Assembly: GCA_964017185.1 (NCBI GenBank)
Contig: OZ024879.1
Coordinates: 22,447,456 to 22,511,455 of the forward strand
DNA from: Rugalucina vietnamica
Lineage: Eukaryota; Mollusca; Bivalvia; Lucinida; Lucinidae
Direction: 5' to 3'
Length of the DNA: 64,000 nt
Position numbers and translations under genes: made by a program
In this document: piece by piece, positions 11,638 to 22,371 of the stretch
Layout: each line of letters begins with the position of its first letter
Position numbering within the stretch: the first letter of the stretch is position 1
The notes under the pieces: generated by a model
The model's input: the letters and a program-made list of their open reading frames with translations, nothing else
Database searches by the model: none
Told to the model about the DNA's origin: nothing

Positions 11638-12479
11638 CTGTAAGGTTTCAATCATTTTATAATGTCTTGTTCATAATATTCAAGCGCTCGCAATAAAATA
11701 CAAATTTGTACATTGATACAATTTTATTCTTATGTTTCAAAGTAACTCAAATTTTTTCTATAAGATGAAATTAGCTGAATATGCAAACTTCGTAAATCGT
11801 ATTTTGTTGTTAATAATATGAAAACTTCAATTATACACATGTCGTCTGCTACAGCAAATAACAGAACCGCATGACGTTATTTTTCCGCTGACTGCCGATA
11901 AGCTACGACTCTGAGATGCATATCAGAGTAAACTATACATTTCTCGAGTTTCAAAACAAACCGGATGAATAAGTTATCGCAGCGGGAGCGAATTTGATTT
12001 GGTTTATTGCATCTAGGGGTATTAAGAATTCATGCGCTTCTAGAATCCTTAAAACTAATTAATTAAATATTGATTTTGTTCTGACCATATTACCTGGATT
12101 TTGACTGGACCCGAATAAGCAAAAGTTATAGACAAAATGTATTGAGATTCCTAGTTAGCCTTGCCCAAGGCTTAGAAATTTAAGAAATCAATGTTTCTGA
12201 CTTTATTTTCGAAATCAGTTTTCCAAGCTTTGTGGCTAGTCTTTAGACCATGGCTCAATTTCTAAGCCTTGTAAAATCCGAAATCAGGAGCCTACAAAAT
12301 CTCCATTTATCAATGTCAGCATCTTAACTGGAGAGTATTTAATACTTTTCAAGGGTTTATGACTCTGTGTTTAACCAGATGATTGATACCATCTTGCACC
12401 TGATAAGAATTTATAACATCTGATTCTACAGAACAGAATTTTATGTCAGTATGACCTGGTCATTTTACATACTATGGAT

Positions 12480-12945
12480 ATTGAAGAAGCAATGACATTT
12501 GCATTGAACTAAAATGGATATGACAAATTAAGACAGGATCAGAAGATTATTTAAAGGGCAGAGATGTGTTTTGTTCCCAAACTGACAGCGCAAAAGTTTA
12601 GTGTTTGAAGTGGCACCATTTCTGTTTCAATTCTTGGAGAAAACACACAAGTGCACATGCATTGTTATTTCACCACTTTCAGCTTTAATGAAATCACAAG
12701 TTGAAAAGTTCACAAATAAAAACATCAAAGCAGTGTACCTGAAGGACAAAGAATCAAACACTGTAGAAGACAAAATGTCAGACAGTGTCTTAAAATCTGT
12801 AGAAAGTGAACATAATGAATTAATATTTGCAAGTCCAGAGTCCTTGTTTATGGGTAACAGAGACATCGTGATGAAACTTGCAAGGAAGGTGTTTCTTTAG
12901 TTATTTTTGTGGATGAAGCACACTGCATCAAGAAATTGTAAGTAT
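12480..12945 (+). pseudogene. RecQ-helicase-like pseudogene
   Basis: Plus-strand remains of the N-terminal half of a RecQ-type DNA helicase. A Q-motif-like NGYDKLRQDQK lies near 12,515. A degraded Walker A region (KSLVFEVAPFLF) follows, then IVISPLSALMKSQ and ELIFASPESLF (motifs Ia to Ib), and VIFVDEAHC (motif II, DEAH) near 12,905. In-frame stops lie in the Walker A region and a -1 frameshift near 12,893 separates motif II from the 99-codon frame 12,601-12,897. GTAAGT follows the DEAH segment at 12,938, so the piece may derive from an exon. It cannot encode an active helicase. Confidence 0.65.
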
Positions 12946-13163
12946 AGATAAGTAAACCGGATTTTGCTTTAGCCTATCAGTACGAAAGAAGTGAGCGGTG
13001 CTCATAAACCCCCAGCGGTAGTTATCAGAGGTCATAATACTTTTGAATGAAGAAAGCTTATTGCAGAAAAAAAGTATATCTAGTAACCAAATGAATACTT
13101 TGGAGGTGTACTGTACGCTTCAACAAATGTAGAATATCAAAGTATTTTCTGGTGTAGGTTTGT

Positions 13164-13167
13164 TTAA
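13164..13167. repeat. TTAA target duplication, left
   Basis: TTAA directly before a 16-base terminal inverted repeat; matched by TTAA at 15,897-15,900. Confidence 0.6.
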
Positions 13168-13639
13168 GGTCAGGGTGAAGTAATGGTTGTTATGCAGCGT
13201 CACGAGCGACGTTGCGTTGCAACGACGTCGGTTCAAGAGTTGAGACGTTAACGTCGCGCCGTTTTTACTAGAATATAAAATAAGTTCAAGCACATAATAA
13301 AATATGTAAATTATGTATCCTAATTGTCTGTCTGTTATTGTGAATATCACTGACTGTAGCATGCTTTAAAAGGACGAGACTTTAGTTGCCGGATTGGACT
13401 AATACATATATGATTTATAAAAAAAGAAGCCTATCAGTAAAATCCAGTTACTTTTCAGAAAGAACAAAAATTGCTGACAAACTCTCAGATCTTCATATTG
13501 GTGGGGAGGGTGTCGATTCCAAGCGCGATCAGGCAATGAGTTTTCCATACAGTAAACGAGCTCGCAACAGGCCTACGAATAAATGTGCTACCGGGTTTGG
13601 GTTAGTTTATTGGTGAAACGCCAAAATGCGGACCGCATA

Positions 13640-14020
13640 TTTCTCACCAGTCCTTCTCTCGGGCCGCCCGATACTTTAAAACATTCCCTATTCATATATC
13701 TGGTAATCGAAAAAAGGGACCCATTCATGTATCATGCCTTCGAAAAAAGTGACCCATTCATATATTTGATTGTACAAAATTTTGACCTATACACAATTAT
13801 ATACAAATATTTCGACTTTCTGAGCTGTATATGTCAGCAAAAAAGTGCTCTTAAACATGGATGTCCGAAAAATTTGGTCATTCATAGACTAAATATGGAA
13901 AAATGGGGCCATTCATATATTTTAACTTGAAAAAGGTAACCCATTCATATGGACGAGGCTGAAAAAGGGGGCTATTCGGGCGGCACATCCCTACTACGTC
14001 ATATATAGGTAGTTACCGTC
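13640..14020. repeat. Degenerate short-period repeat
   Basis: Repeated CCATTCATATAT words, each preceded by GAAAAA(A/G)G(G/T), at irregular 40-70-base spacing, ending in CGGGCGGCACATCCC. The open frame 13,583-13,930 is a by-product of this repeat. Confidence 0.55.
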
Positions 14021-14025
14021 CCCTT

Positions 14026-14049
14026 CCCCCCCCCCCCCCCCCCCCCCCC
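14026..14049. repeat. Poly-C run
   Basis: 24 consecutive C residues on the plus strand, a likely assembly weak point. Confidence 0.9.
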
Positions 14050-14280
14050 GAGGTCCTTCTCTCTCACAGATGTGAAATTAATGAAGTCAAGCGCAGACAA
14101 AATAAGGTATTGCTAGAGTTGACCACTAGCGAGTGCATGGAGAAGCACATGAAAGGTAAATCAGGAAGAAATGCTGCAAGATTTTTGTTATACTTAGTTG
14201 CACACACAGCAAGTATGTCTGAATATCCTTTCACGTGCTCGTCGATCTTATGACGCGCCTGCAGTCAAAATCGAACAATA

Positions 14281-14509
14281 AGGCCGCGTCTCCAAGGACA
14301 ATGTTTCTTTGACGAAGATTCTTTGTCACAGAAACTTTGGCAATGAGATTGTGTTCACAAACAGCATAGATTACTTATACTACTTAGGTCGCTCAACTTT
14401 GTCACAGATATTTGACAAAGAAACTTCGCCACAGAATTGAGTTTACACGAGCTTATTTTCTGCGACAAACCTACTTTGCCAGAGAAAAGTGTCCGTGAGA
14501 ACGCGGCCT
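14281..14509 (+). mobile_element. MITE family 4, copy a
   Basis: 229 bases with inverted ends AGGCCGCGTCTCCAAGGAC / GTCCGTGAGAACGCGGCCT. The internal sequence is the inverted counterpart of 14,588-14,815. No coding capacity. Confidence 0.7.
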
Positions 14510-14587
14510 AGCGAGAAATGTTTGGCTAGTTCACGATCTTCGGTTGACATGGGCCTTAGGCCAATAACTTTGTTCAAGTTTGGGAGC

Positions 14588-14815
14588 AGGCCTGGTTTCC
14601 ACGGACAATTTTTCTAAGACAAAGTAGGTTTGTCGCAGATAAACTTTATATCCTCGTGTAAAATCAATTCTGTCGCGAAGTTTCATTGTCAAATATCTGT
14701 GGAACGAGCTCAGTAATATAAGAAATCTTTGCTTGCGTGAACTCACTCATTGCCAAAGTTTCTATGACAAAGAAAAATCTTCGTCAAAGAAACATTGTCC
14801 GTGGAAACCAGGCCT
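14588..14815 (-). mobile_element. MITE family 4, copy b
   Basis: 228 bases with ends AGGCCTGGTTTCCACGGAC / GTCCGTGGAAACCAGGCCT. It is inverted relative to copy a, 78 bases away, so the pair can fold into a roughly 230-bp stem. Confidence 0.7.
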
Positions 14816-14852
14816 GAATAAAATGATCAAAAATGATTTCGTCGAAAATGTG

Positions 14853-14935
14853 TTTTTCCCACCTCGGTTTTTGGAGTGGGAATCTTTTTCTGATTGCGCC
14901 TTTTCCTGATCTTTGCCTACTTGTGCCTTTTTGTC
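14853..14935 (+). repeat. Penelope-like 3' end fragment
   Basis: Only the last 80 or so bases of the 3' UTR shared by the other copies (CCCACCTCGGTTTTTGGAG to CCTACTTGT). GTCGAAAA occurs on both sides, possibly a worn target-site duplication. Confidence 0.7.
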
Positions 14936-16622
14936 GAAAATTTTGTAACTTCAAAAATATTCACCGCAAACTTTTGAGATTTATTCCGTAGAAGACTAGC
15001 CTATAGAAGCTCATTTTGAGCCAACAACCACTAGGGTTAGGGCATGGGGACATTTTCCACAAATGTTATTTTCGACAAAATGTCGCGGAGGCGATAAAGT
15101 AAATATCATGGGGTCTATAGAAGCAGACTCACGTCACATATTTACTGTTATAAATATCAATGAAATGAATCTAAATCTGACCTAGGCCCATAAAAGCAGA
15201 TGTTTCCGGTAAATCTGTGAAGTGAGTATAACACGATCGTCCAGGATCTAAGATAATTCCCCCGAACCGTCCATTATAGAAGTTTTACACGGAGGATGAA
15301 CGAAATCGTTATTCTTGGTGCTTTCTTTCAAGGGAAGTTTGGAGAGGTAAACGACAAAAATACAGTACAGTATATGTGTAGTGAGTTCCAATTTTGTTTC
15401 AAATTCTTTGTAGATCTAAACCCCTATTAGTAAGCCGTTTGCTCTGGATTCTAGATTTTGAACGTTTTATCAGCCGACGTCACATTAAATTGTGACGCCC
15501 ATTTGCGCCACGACATTACGTTACGTCGTGGAAAATACCAGAAAAACCCGACCCTACACGTGAAAGATGTTAAATAGCTCGAAAACGAGCCTTGTTGTCA
15601 AGGACTTTTTTTCAAGCAACCTGTTCCAAAATAATTAACGCAGATAATATCAGTTTTTAAAAAAATTTCATCGTGGAATTTAGGAGAAAAATATGTTTAT
15701 GTGCGAAATCAGACATCTATTTCCCGTTTCCCATTGAGTTTAATGGTAAAAATGGTGGTTTTGGATTGCCTGTAGCTCAATAACTAATCTGGTAGTCAAG
15801 GAATATTTTTACATATTCCGATGGGGGAGCATTTAAAAAATCGATATGCAAAAAATAAAAAAAATCGGTCGTGGCGTTTTTTACTTCACCCTGACCTTAA
15901 AATTCAATGAAATTTTAAAACAAACAGAGTTCCGAGACCTGAGCTGTATTGTAAGAAAACTATATGTGAAAACAAAGACCAGCTACACAGAAAATGAACA
16001 GCTGATTAACGGTTTTGTTTTTCCTATGCAGATAGAACAATTCCTCAACATTATTAATCGGAAACTGCAAGTGTCTAACCATTTTGTGCTATACAGTCAG
16101 TGTCTTCAACCTCATTGCAATTTCCAAGGAAAGGTTTTGTGGCTTTGCTTACATGATGCTATATCAAACTAGAAAAAAAACTTCTGGAGATAAAATAGAT
16201 TTGTTCTGCGCAGAGTAAGAATCGGTACAATTCCGGAATTGCACCAATTCTCACCTTTTCGGACAAAGTAATTCCTTCTTTGCCCGGTTTGATTCCGGAA
16301 TTGTCCGTGCGCAAAGTAGGAATCGGGACAAAGTAAGAATCTATTATTTTCCTTGCGGTAAATAGGATTTTTTTGACAAAGTAGGAATATAATCTCCACC
16401 AAATCTTTGTTCCGATTTCTCTGTTGTCATTTAAGTGGTTTGTTTTGGATTATTGCCGATAATTGCTTATTTTTTGTTCTGATTGCAGAATTTAAGTTTG
16501 GAAGATGCTGTAAGCAGTCACATTTACCAGCAAACTAATCGTTGACTTGCTATCTCTAGTCATATATCACTTGCAGTGACAAGGGACAACAATTTCCATC
16601 ATAGAAAGAATGAAAATATATA

Positions 16623-17508
16623 CAGTCAGACATAAATTTAGCATCACCCTACACTTTCTAAATGTTTTTTTTTTTTTTTTCATTAAAAATAACTTCAAAA
16701 CCACAATAAATTAGTAAGGGTCTTTAACTCGCGTCTATCCCTGACTGTTTAGGTCTGTCCGAAGGGCATTTTACCATGTCGCTCAAGTTATATGGTGTAC
16801 TAAATACACCTATCCCTTTTTTGGGTTTTTGTCATTAAAAGCTGTATTAGTGCCCCCTATATGATCGCAAATGGGTTTCTACAGGCATGGAAAAAAAGTA
16901 GTTTCATGTTGTAAAAATGTCCCAAAAAAGTTTTCTTCTACCAAAGGTTTAATGGCAGTTACATGCTGATTCAGGCAAACTTATTTCCTTGTTTATTAGC
17001 ACGACGTTTTCGCTATGTAACATGCCATTCTTTAAACGCCCATAACTGTTGATGTTTTAGAGTTATTTGTCTGAAATTTTCACACTGATTATGGTTTTGA
17101 AATTGTAACAAAATGGCGGTTTGGCGGTTTAAAAAATACTCCTTTTTCTGGCGGCCATCTTGGATTTATGCAAATTGCAAGAATTGTCCAAAGTTGACAG
17201 CCTGTCATTCAAGCCAGATTGGTTCTATGGCACCCGTAAAGGACAGAGAAACAAAGAACACCATAGCCCTTAACATTTCGACGTCAAAGTTAAAGCCTTT
17301 TAGCAGCGTCATATGGACTAGGAAACATCGATTTTGGCTATGTGGGGATGTGTCTGCTTAAACAACGCCTACATGTTTAACAACCTCATCCCCGTTTGCT
17401 TTAATTTATTACCAATATAACAAATATCACAAGAAAATATTTCTGTATTGAAGGTTTCACTGATTATTTCGGAAAATATTCAAGTGATGCTTAACTTTCG
17501 TCCGACTG
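16623..17508. mobile_element. Tc1/mariner-like relic
   Basis: Terminal inverted repeats of about 28 bases: left CAGTCAGACATAAATTTAGC, right (complement) CAGTCGGACGAAAGTTAAGC, both followed by ATCAC. TA dinucleotides lie outside both ends (16,621-16,622; 17,509-17,510), as expected for Tc1/mariner. The interior of about 890 bases has no recognisable transposase; the 82-codon frame at 17,113 shows no DD(E/D) motif. Confidence 0.65.
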
Positions 17509-17542
17509 TATATATATTTTTATAACCTTGGCTACATCCTTT
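17470..17542. repeat. 73-bp direct repeat, copy 1
   Basis: Begins CGGAAAATATTCAAGTGATG, includes the right inverted repeat of the Tc1-like relic and runs into its flank. It matches 17,771-17,843 with two mismatches. Confidence 0.9.
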
Positions 17543-17770
17543 TTTTTTAATTCAGTTTTACGTCCCTTTCAAGCTTTTTCACTCATATCGAGACGAATCA
17601 ATCGGTAGGTGGGGCGAAAACCGGAGTACCCGGGGAAAAACCACCTGACACACCCGCAAGCAGAACATGGCTTGTCTCACATATGAATTCGTGCCCCGTG
17701 CGAGGCGCGAACCCACATCGACTAGATGATTGAATGATCAAGAGCACTGAAGTCAGCGACCTTAACCACT
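17543..17770 (-). repeat. tRNA-derived SINE
   Basis: On the minus strand the 5' head has GAGTGGTTAAGGTC (A-box-like) and GGGTTCGCGCC (B-box-like). The body contains CCCCGGGTACTCCGGTTTTC and the 3' end is an A-rich tail (T run at 17,541-17,550). Length about 228. It lies precisely between two 73-bp direct repeats. A 3' fragment of the same family is at 55,059-55,130. Confidence 0.75.
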
Positions 17771-17843
17771 CGGAAAATATTCAAGTGATGCTTAACTTTC
17801 GTCCGACTGTATATATATTTATATAACCTTGGTTACATCCTTT
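17771..17843. repeat. 73-bp direct repeat, copy 2
   Basis: Second copy of 17,470-17,542, immediately after the SINE head. Confidence 0.9.
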
Positions 17844-18112
17844 AAATACAGGGTTTCTATGCCGGGGGGTCAAAATACAGGTAAACACAGGTAATCAATT
17901 ATTCATTTTTGGTGACAGGAATAAGCCAATCACATTACTGTATTTAGGACTATATATCATCAATTGGCTGAAATTTGATGTGAATGGTCTGAAGTCTAGT
18001 GAGAAAATGACAACTGAATGCTAATCCCCTTTATATAGTCCAGCCCTGTCTTTAAGGTCAAATTAAGACTTATAATTTATATGCTCAGCAAACTTAAAAT
18101 TAAGTTGGGAAA

Positions 18113-18726
18113 AAACCAAACTAACAATCAGGTACTTATACCATGAAACATATCGTAAGCCGAATGAGCAGCTATTTTCCCAATAGGTGGCCACTCAGTT
18201 ACCTTAACTTAACTAAAAATATGAAAACATACATAAGGCGCCAACAGCACAAAAAATTACACCAAGACATAAAACAAAAAGAACCACTACAGAAGTATCG
18301 ACTTGGAACGATCAGTAACACAAAGTTACTGGCGGGCTTAAACCGGTTTTACAGGTACCTAACCTCACCCTCAGCTTCTGCAGTGGTTCACAACATTTAG
18401 TTAGTTCTTCGGTCCTCGTGGTGAATCTCTAACTAGTCAATGAATCATCAAGAACAAACAAATAAATCATGATAAACATCCTGATGAATCAAAAACCAGG
18501 ACTCACAGATTGAGTAAGCTGCCCGACGATGGAGATCCCTGGGCGCCGAATAACCTACTAACTCCGGAGCAAAGGAAAAACACCAGTTGGACCCCGGTGG
18601 GCCAAGCAACAGACAAGAAGCTCCGGCCCCAACCAACTAAAATGAATAGCTTTAAGTCGGGGCCATCATAGAGTCTGACGCCCGACCCACCGGCGTGCAA
18701 TTAAAGAAGGCAGCATAGTTATCAAC
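18113..18726 (-). repeat. Penelope-like 3' end, truncated in the last codons
   Basis: Contains the last 25 or so codons of the RT (VDNYAAFFNCTPVGRASDS) plus the full 3' UTR on the minus strand, and is cut near its 3' end at 18,113. Very close in sequence to 2,034-2,725. It directly abuts a Ty3/Gypsy gag fragment. Confidence 0.8.
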
Positions 18727-18980
18727 GCTATGTTCTTTTTTTGGCTCAAAATATGTGTTAAGAGCTCCCAGAACTGCCGCATTTCCCATATCATCTAATG
18801 TTTCGAGCAAATCCCGAATTTCTTCACTGGAAACGTGCAGTAGCAGTGCACGCTTTTGTCCATCCTTCGTGATATTTTGTGCGCTTAAGCAATAATCAAA
18901 ACGTTTGACATATTGTTCCCACTTCTGTGCCAGGTTTGTTTGTTAACCCAACGTTTTGAAGGGTCCAGTTTCATAGCCAT
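18727..18980 (-). pseudogene. Ty3/Gypsy gag fragment
   Basis: Minus-strand coding from ATG at 18,980 (MAMKLDPSKRW). After a frameshift near 18,940 it reads QKWEQYVKRFDYCLSAQNIT and ALNTYFEPKKEHS up to the junction at 18,727. W-x-x-YxxRFDxxL and the YFEPKK end are typical of the N-terminal gag domain of molluscan Ty3/Gypsy elements. About 80 codons remain. It lies downstream of the LTR and primer-binding site at 19,123-19,300 in the right order and strand, so these are the 5' end of one element. Pol is missing. Confidence 0.7.
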
Positions 18981-19122
18981 TTTAATTCCTGATTTATGTT
19001 ATGTTAATTCACTTCTGACTTGTTTATTTGCTTAATCCTTCATATTAGTTTAGTCCATTATTTTACTATGATTGTTGTTCTCATTGATTGACCACTACTT
19101 GTTTTTTATGTTAATTAATTAT

Positions 19123-19136
19123 ATATCACGACGCCA
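19123..19136 (-). other. Putative primer-binding site
   Basis: TGGCGTCGTGATAT, two bases downstream of the LTR CA end on the minus strand. TGG at the start fits a tRNA 3' CCA complement. The primer tRNA was not identified. Confidence 0.5.
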
Positions 19137-19138
19137 AA

Positions 19139-19300
19139 TGTAGTGGCCGGGTTATTAAAACAAAACAAGTCCTATTGTGATTCTTTATGAACTACCAAAT
19201 TCAAACTTACTCTACGCATGCACTAATGAACGAATACTTGGCTCCGCCTACGAGGCGTTTCTTGCCAGCAGAACTCATGTAAATATTATAATGCACAACA
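19139..19300 (-). repeat. Short LTR of a Ty3/Gypsy element
   Basis: On the minus strand it begins TGTTGTGCATTATAATATTT and ends CCGGCCACTACA, giving a 162-bp TG...CA unit with TGTTGTG/CACTACA inverted tips. It is followed in order by a primer-binding-like site and the gag start. The partner LTR is not in the window. Confidence 0.6.
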
Positions 19301-19732
19301 CCACCCTAGTGTCTTCTGAAAGCAATCTGGCTTGAAAATATTTCCTCTGTGTTAGTTTTGGTAATCGCTGAACAGGTAATCTTCCCTCATCTGTGGCCAC
19401 TTGAGTAAACTTCATTTCCAAGATACTTAGCCAGGTCATCAGGCTGTATGCGTATTGCATACTGTGAACCATGTAAAGATTGTTCATCTTGACATGCAGT
19501 TTCCACGTTAAGAGGTCTAATCATTTGATATAAGACATGTCTTCTATACCACTTTACGTTTCAGTTTCAGAGGTATAAAACCAGGAGAATTTGCCGTTCT
19601 TGGTAAAGCAGCTACTGTCTGAGCCATGTCTACAGGGACATTTACAACCTGGCCAATGATTGCCTTCTGCTTTCCTCTAGGTAAGTGCGTAATCTTCCAG
19701 TGCTGTACTAGCTTCTGTTAGGTGATATACAC

Positions 19733-20221
19733 AGCTGTGAAGTATGCTGGCTCTGGACAAGCCATCCCGCCAAACGGAAATCTCAGAAGTTGTAAAGTTG
19801 CCATTCTGAAATATATACAATATTATCTCCCCATATAACCAATTTGAATCCTCAATTATGTTTCAGGCTGTTTTTAGTTGTTGTTTTTTTTTTTTTGTTG
19901 ACTTCAGATGATCCATTAAGTCATCAACGTCTTCCTCTTTTGAATCACTCGTCTAGCTAGATTGGTGTGTTAACGGCCCCTCTTCACATTCAAACTCATA
20001 TTCGCTGTTTAACGAACCTTTCCCTATGACCTATATGTCTTGGTCGCTTCTTGATGATCTTCCATAGAAAATCTCCAACGGGCTGTATGGTCCGAGCGCA
20101 TCATGTTGAGCCTCATTGTATAGTTGTTGGAATCTGGGTTAATAGTCAGTGAAGAAAGCCCATCCTCTGAACGCAGGTCATCTTCAAGCTTCTGTTTCCA
20201 GGTTCGATTCGATCTTTTTAT
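19733..20221. repeat. Duplicated segment, copy B part 1
   Basis: Diverged copy of 7,325-7,800 beginning ATGCTGGCTCTGGACAAGC. It is interrupted after TTTTTATT by the tandem-repeat element and resumes at 22,372. Confidence 0.7.
19900..20221 (-). pseudogene. Integrase-like fragment, copy B
   Basis: Minus-strand counterpart of 7,471-7,800 with the same integrase end and acidic tail (SDSKEEDVDDLMDHLK). In-frame stops are more numerous than in copy A and the stop codon after DHLK is lost. It is broken by the insertion of the tandem-repeat element at 20,222. Confidence 0.55.
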
Positions 20222-22368
20222 TAGCTCACCTGAGCCGAAGGCTCACAGGTGAGCTTATAGGATAGGCAGGCATCCGGCGTCTGTCGTCGTCGTCCGTCGT
20301 CGTCGTCCGTCCACAATTTCAAAGAAGAATATTTCTGAAGCTAGTAGGCCGATCTTGATCAAATTTAATGTGAACCATAATTGGGTTGGGGGATTGATGG
20401 CATTAGGTTTTGGAGCAGATTGTATCAAAATTGTGGTTTCCATGGCAACAGATAGGTCCCATAGACTTACAATGGGAAAAACTAAAAAAATCTTCTTCTC
20501 TGAAACCACTAGGCCCACAGCTTTGATATTTGGTATGTAGCAATGGCTAATGGTCCTCTACGTAAATTGTGCCATTCATGCCCCTGGGGTCAAATTTGGC
20601 CACGCCCCGGGGGTCGATAGTCTCCATAGACTTACTATGGGAAAAAAATTAAAAAATCTTCTTCTCTGAAACCACTAGGCCCACAGCTTTGATATTTGGT
20701 ATGTGGCAATGGCTAATGGTCCTCTACATAAATTGTGCCAGCCATGCCCCTGGGGTCAAATTTGGCCACGCCCCGGGGGTGGATAGTTTCCATAGACTTA
20801 CAATTGGAAAAACTAAAAAAATCTTCGTCTCTGAAACCACTAGGCCCACAGCTTTGATATTTGGTATGTAGCAATGGCTAATGGTCCTCTACATAAATTG
20901 TGCCATTCATGCCCCTGGGGTCAAATTTGGCTACGCCCCAGGGGTTGATAGTCTCCATAGACTTACTATTGGAAAAAAATTAAAAATCTTCTTCTCTGAA
21001 ACCACAGGGCCCACAGCTTTGATATTTTGTATGTGGCAATGGCTAATGGTCCTCTACATAAATTGTGCCAATCATGCCCCTGGGGTCAAATTTGGCCACG
21101 CTCCGGGGGTCGATAGTCTCCATAGACCTACAATAGGAAAAAAACTAAAAAAATCTTCTCTGAAACCACTAGGCCCACAGCTTTGATATTTGGTATGTGG
21201 CAATGGCTAATGGTCCTCTACATAAATTGTGCCAGCCATGCCCCTGGGGTCAAATTTGGCCACGCCCCGGGGGTGGATAGTTTCCATAGACTTACAATTG
21301 GAAAAACTAAAAAAATCTTCTTCTCTGAAACCACTAGGCCCACAGCTTTGATATTTGGTATGTAGCAATGGCTAATGGTCCTCTACATAAATTGTGCCAT
21401 TCATGCCCCTGGGGTCAAATTTGGCCACGCCCCAGGGGTTGATAGTCTCCATAGACTTACTATGGGAAAAAAAATAAAAAATCTTCTTCTCTGAAACCAC
21501 AGGGCCCACAGCTTTGATATTTTGTATGTGGCAATGGCTAATGGTCCTCTACATAAATTGTGCCAATCATGCCCCTGGGGTCAAATTTGGCCACGCCCCG
21601 GGGGTCGATAGTCTCCATAGACCTACAATAGGAAAAAACTAAAAAAATCTTCTTCTCTGAAACCACAGGGCCCACAGCTTTGATATTTTGAATGTGGCAA
21701 TGGCTAATGGTCCTCTACATAAATTGTGCCAATCATGTCCCCGGGGTCAAAATTGGCCACGCCCCGGGGGTGGATAGTCTCCATAGACCTACAATAGGAA
21801 AAACTAAAAAAATCTTCTTCTCTGAAACCACTAGGCCCACAGCTTTGTTATTTGGTATGTAGCAATGGCTAATGGTCCTCTACATAAATTGTGCCATTCA
21901 TGCCCCTGGGGTCAAATTTGGTTGATAGTCTCAATAGACTTGCTATGGGAAAAAATTAAAAAATCTTCCTCTCTGAAACCACAGGGCACATAGCTTTGAT
22001 ATTTTGTATGTGGCAATGGCTAATGGTCCTCTACATAAATTGTGCCAGCCATGCCCCTGGGGTCAAATTTGGCCACGCCCCGGGGGTAGATAGTCTCCAT
22101 AGACTTACAATGGGAAAAACTAAAAAAATCTTCTTCTCTGAAACCAAAAGGCCCAGAGCTTCTATATTTTGTATGTAGCAATGTTTGGTAGTCCCCATTA
22201 TAAATTGTGCCAGTCATGCCCCTGGGTCAAATTCGGCCATGCCCAGGGGGTCAATAGTGTCCATGCATAGACTTTCATTGGTCGATTCTCAATTAATTTA
22301 ATTCTCATGAGCTTACAATGTGATAATCTCTCAGGTGAGCTACAGGACCAATGGTCCTCTAGTATTAA
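20222..22368. mobile_element. Tandem-repeat element A, 165-bp core
   Basis: The left end is AGCTCACCTGAGCC, forming a hairpin with GGCTCACAGGTGAGC, then GTCGTCGTCCGTC-rich sequence. The core is about 11 tandem units of 164-166 bp (20,490-22,290). The right end is CAGGTGAGCTACAGGACC...GGTCCTCTAG. The same ends occur, inverted, at 46,434-48,372. Comparison with copy A of the host segment gives an empty site at TATT/AACTTGC, so the boundaries are well defined. Open frames of about 60 codons in the array are repeat by-products. Related structures (pearl or CvE types, Helitron-like) are known in bivalves; membership is an inference. Confidence 0.8.
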
Positions 22369-22371
22369 CTT

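Larger units (their letters stand above)
13168..15896. mobile_element. TTAA-flanked non-autonomous element
   Basis: The ends are a perfect 16-base inverted repeat, GGTCAGGGTGAAGTAA at 13,168 and its complement at 15,881-15,896, with TTAA outside both. TTAA duplication is the rule for piggyBac-type transposons, but the termini do not start with the CCY usual for that group, so the superfamily is an inference. The CpG-rich subterminal stretches contain related CG(T/C)CACGA words on both sides. No transposase reading frame is visible in the 2.7 kb. Two inverted MITEs, a poly-C run and a Penelope-like 3' end have landed inside it. Confidence 0.55.

Noticed and set aside
13583-13930. 115-codon ORF with DPFIYL-like repeats
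   Set aside because: Product of the CCATTCATATAT degenerate repeat; no start context.
20355-22178. Several plus-strand frames of 60-101 codons with near-identical proteins
   Set aside because: They are the same frame of the 165-bp tandem unit read repeatedly, with no start context or selection signal.
20222-22368. CRISPR array
   Set aside because: Units are 165 bp, contiguous and without unique spacers, in a eukaryotic element.
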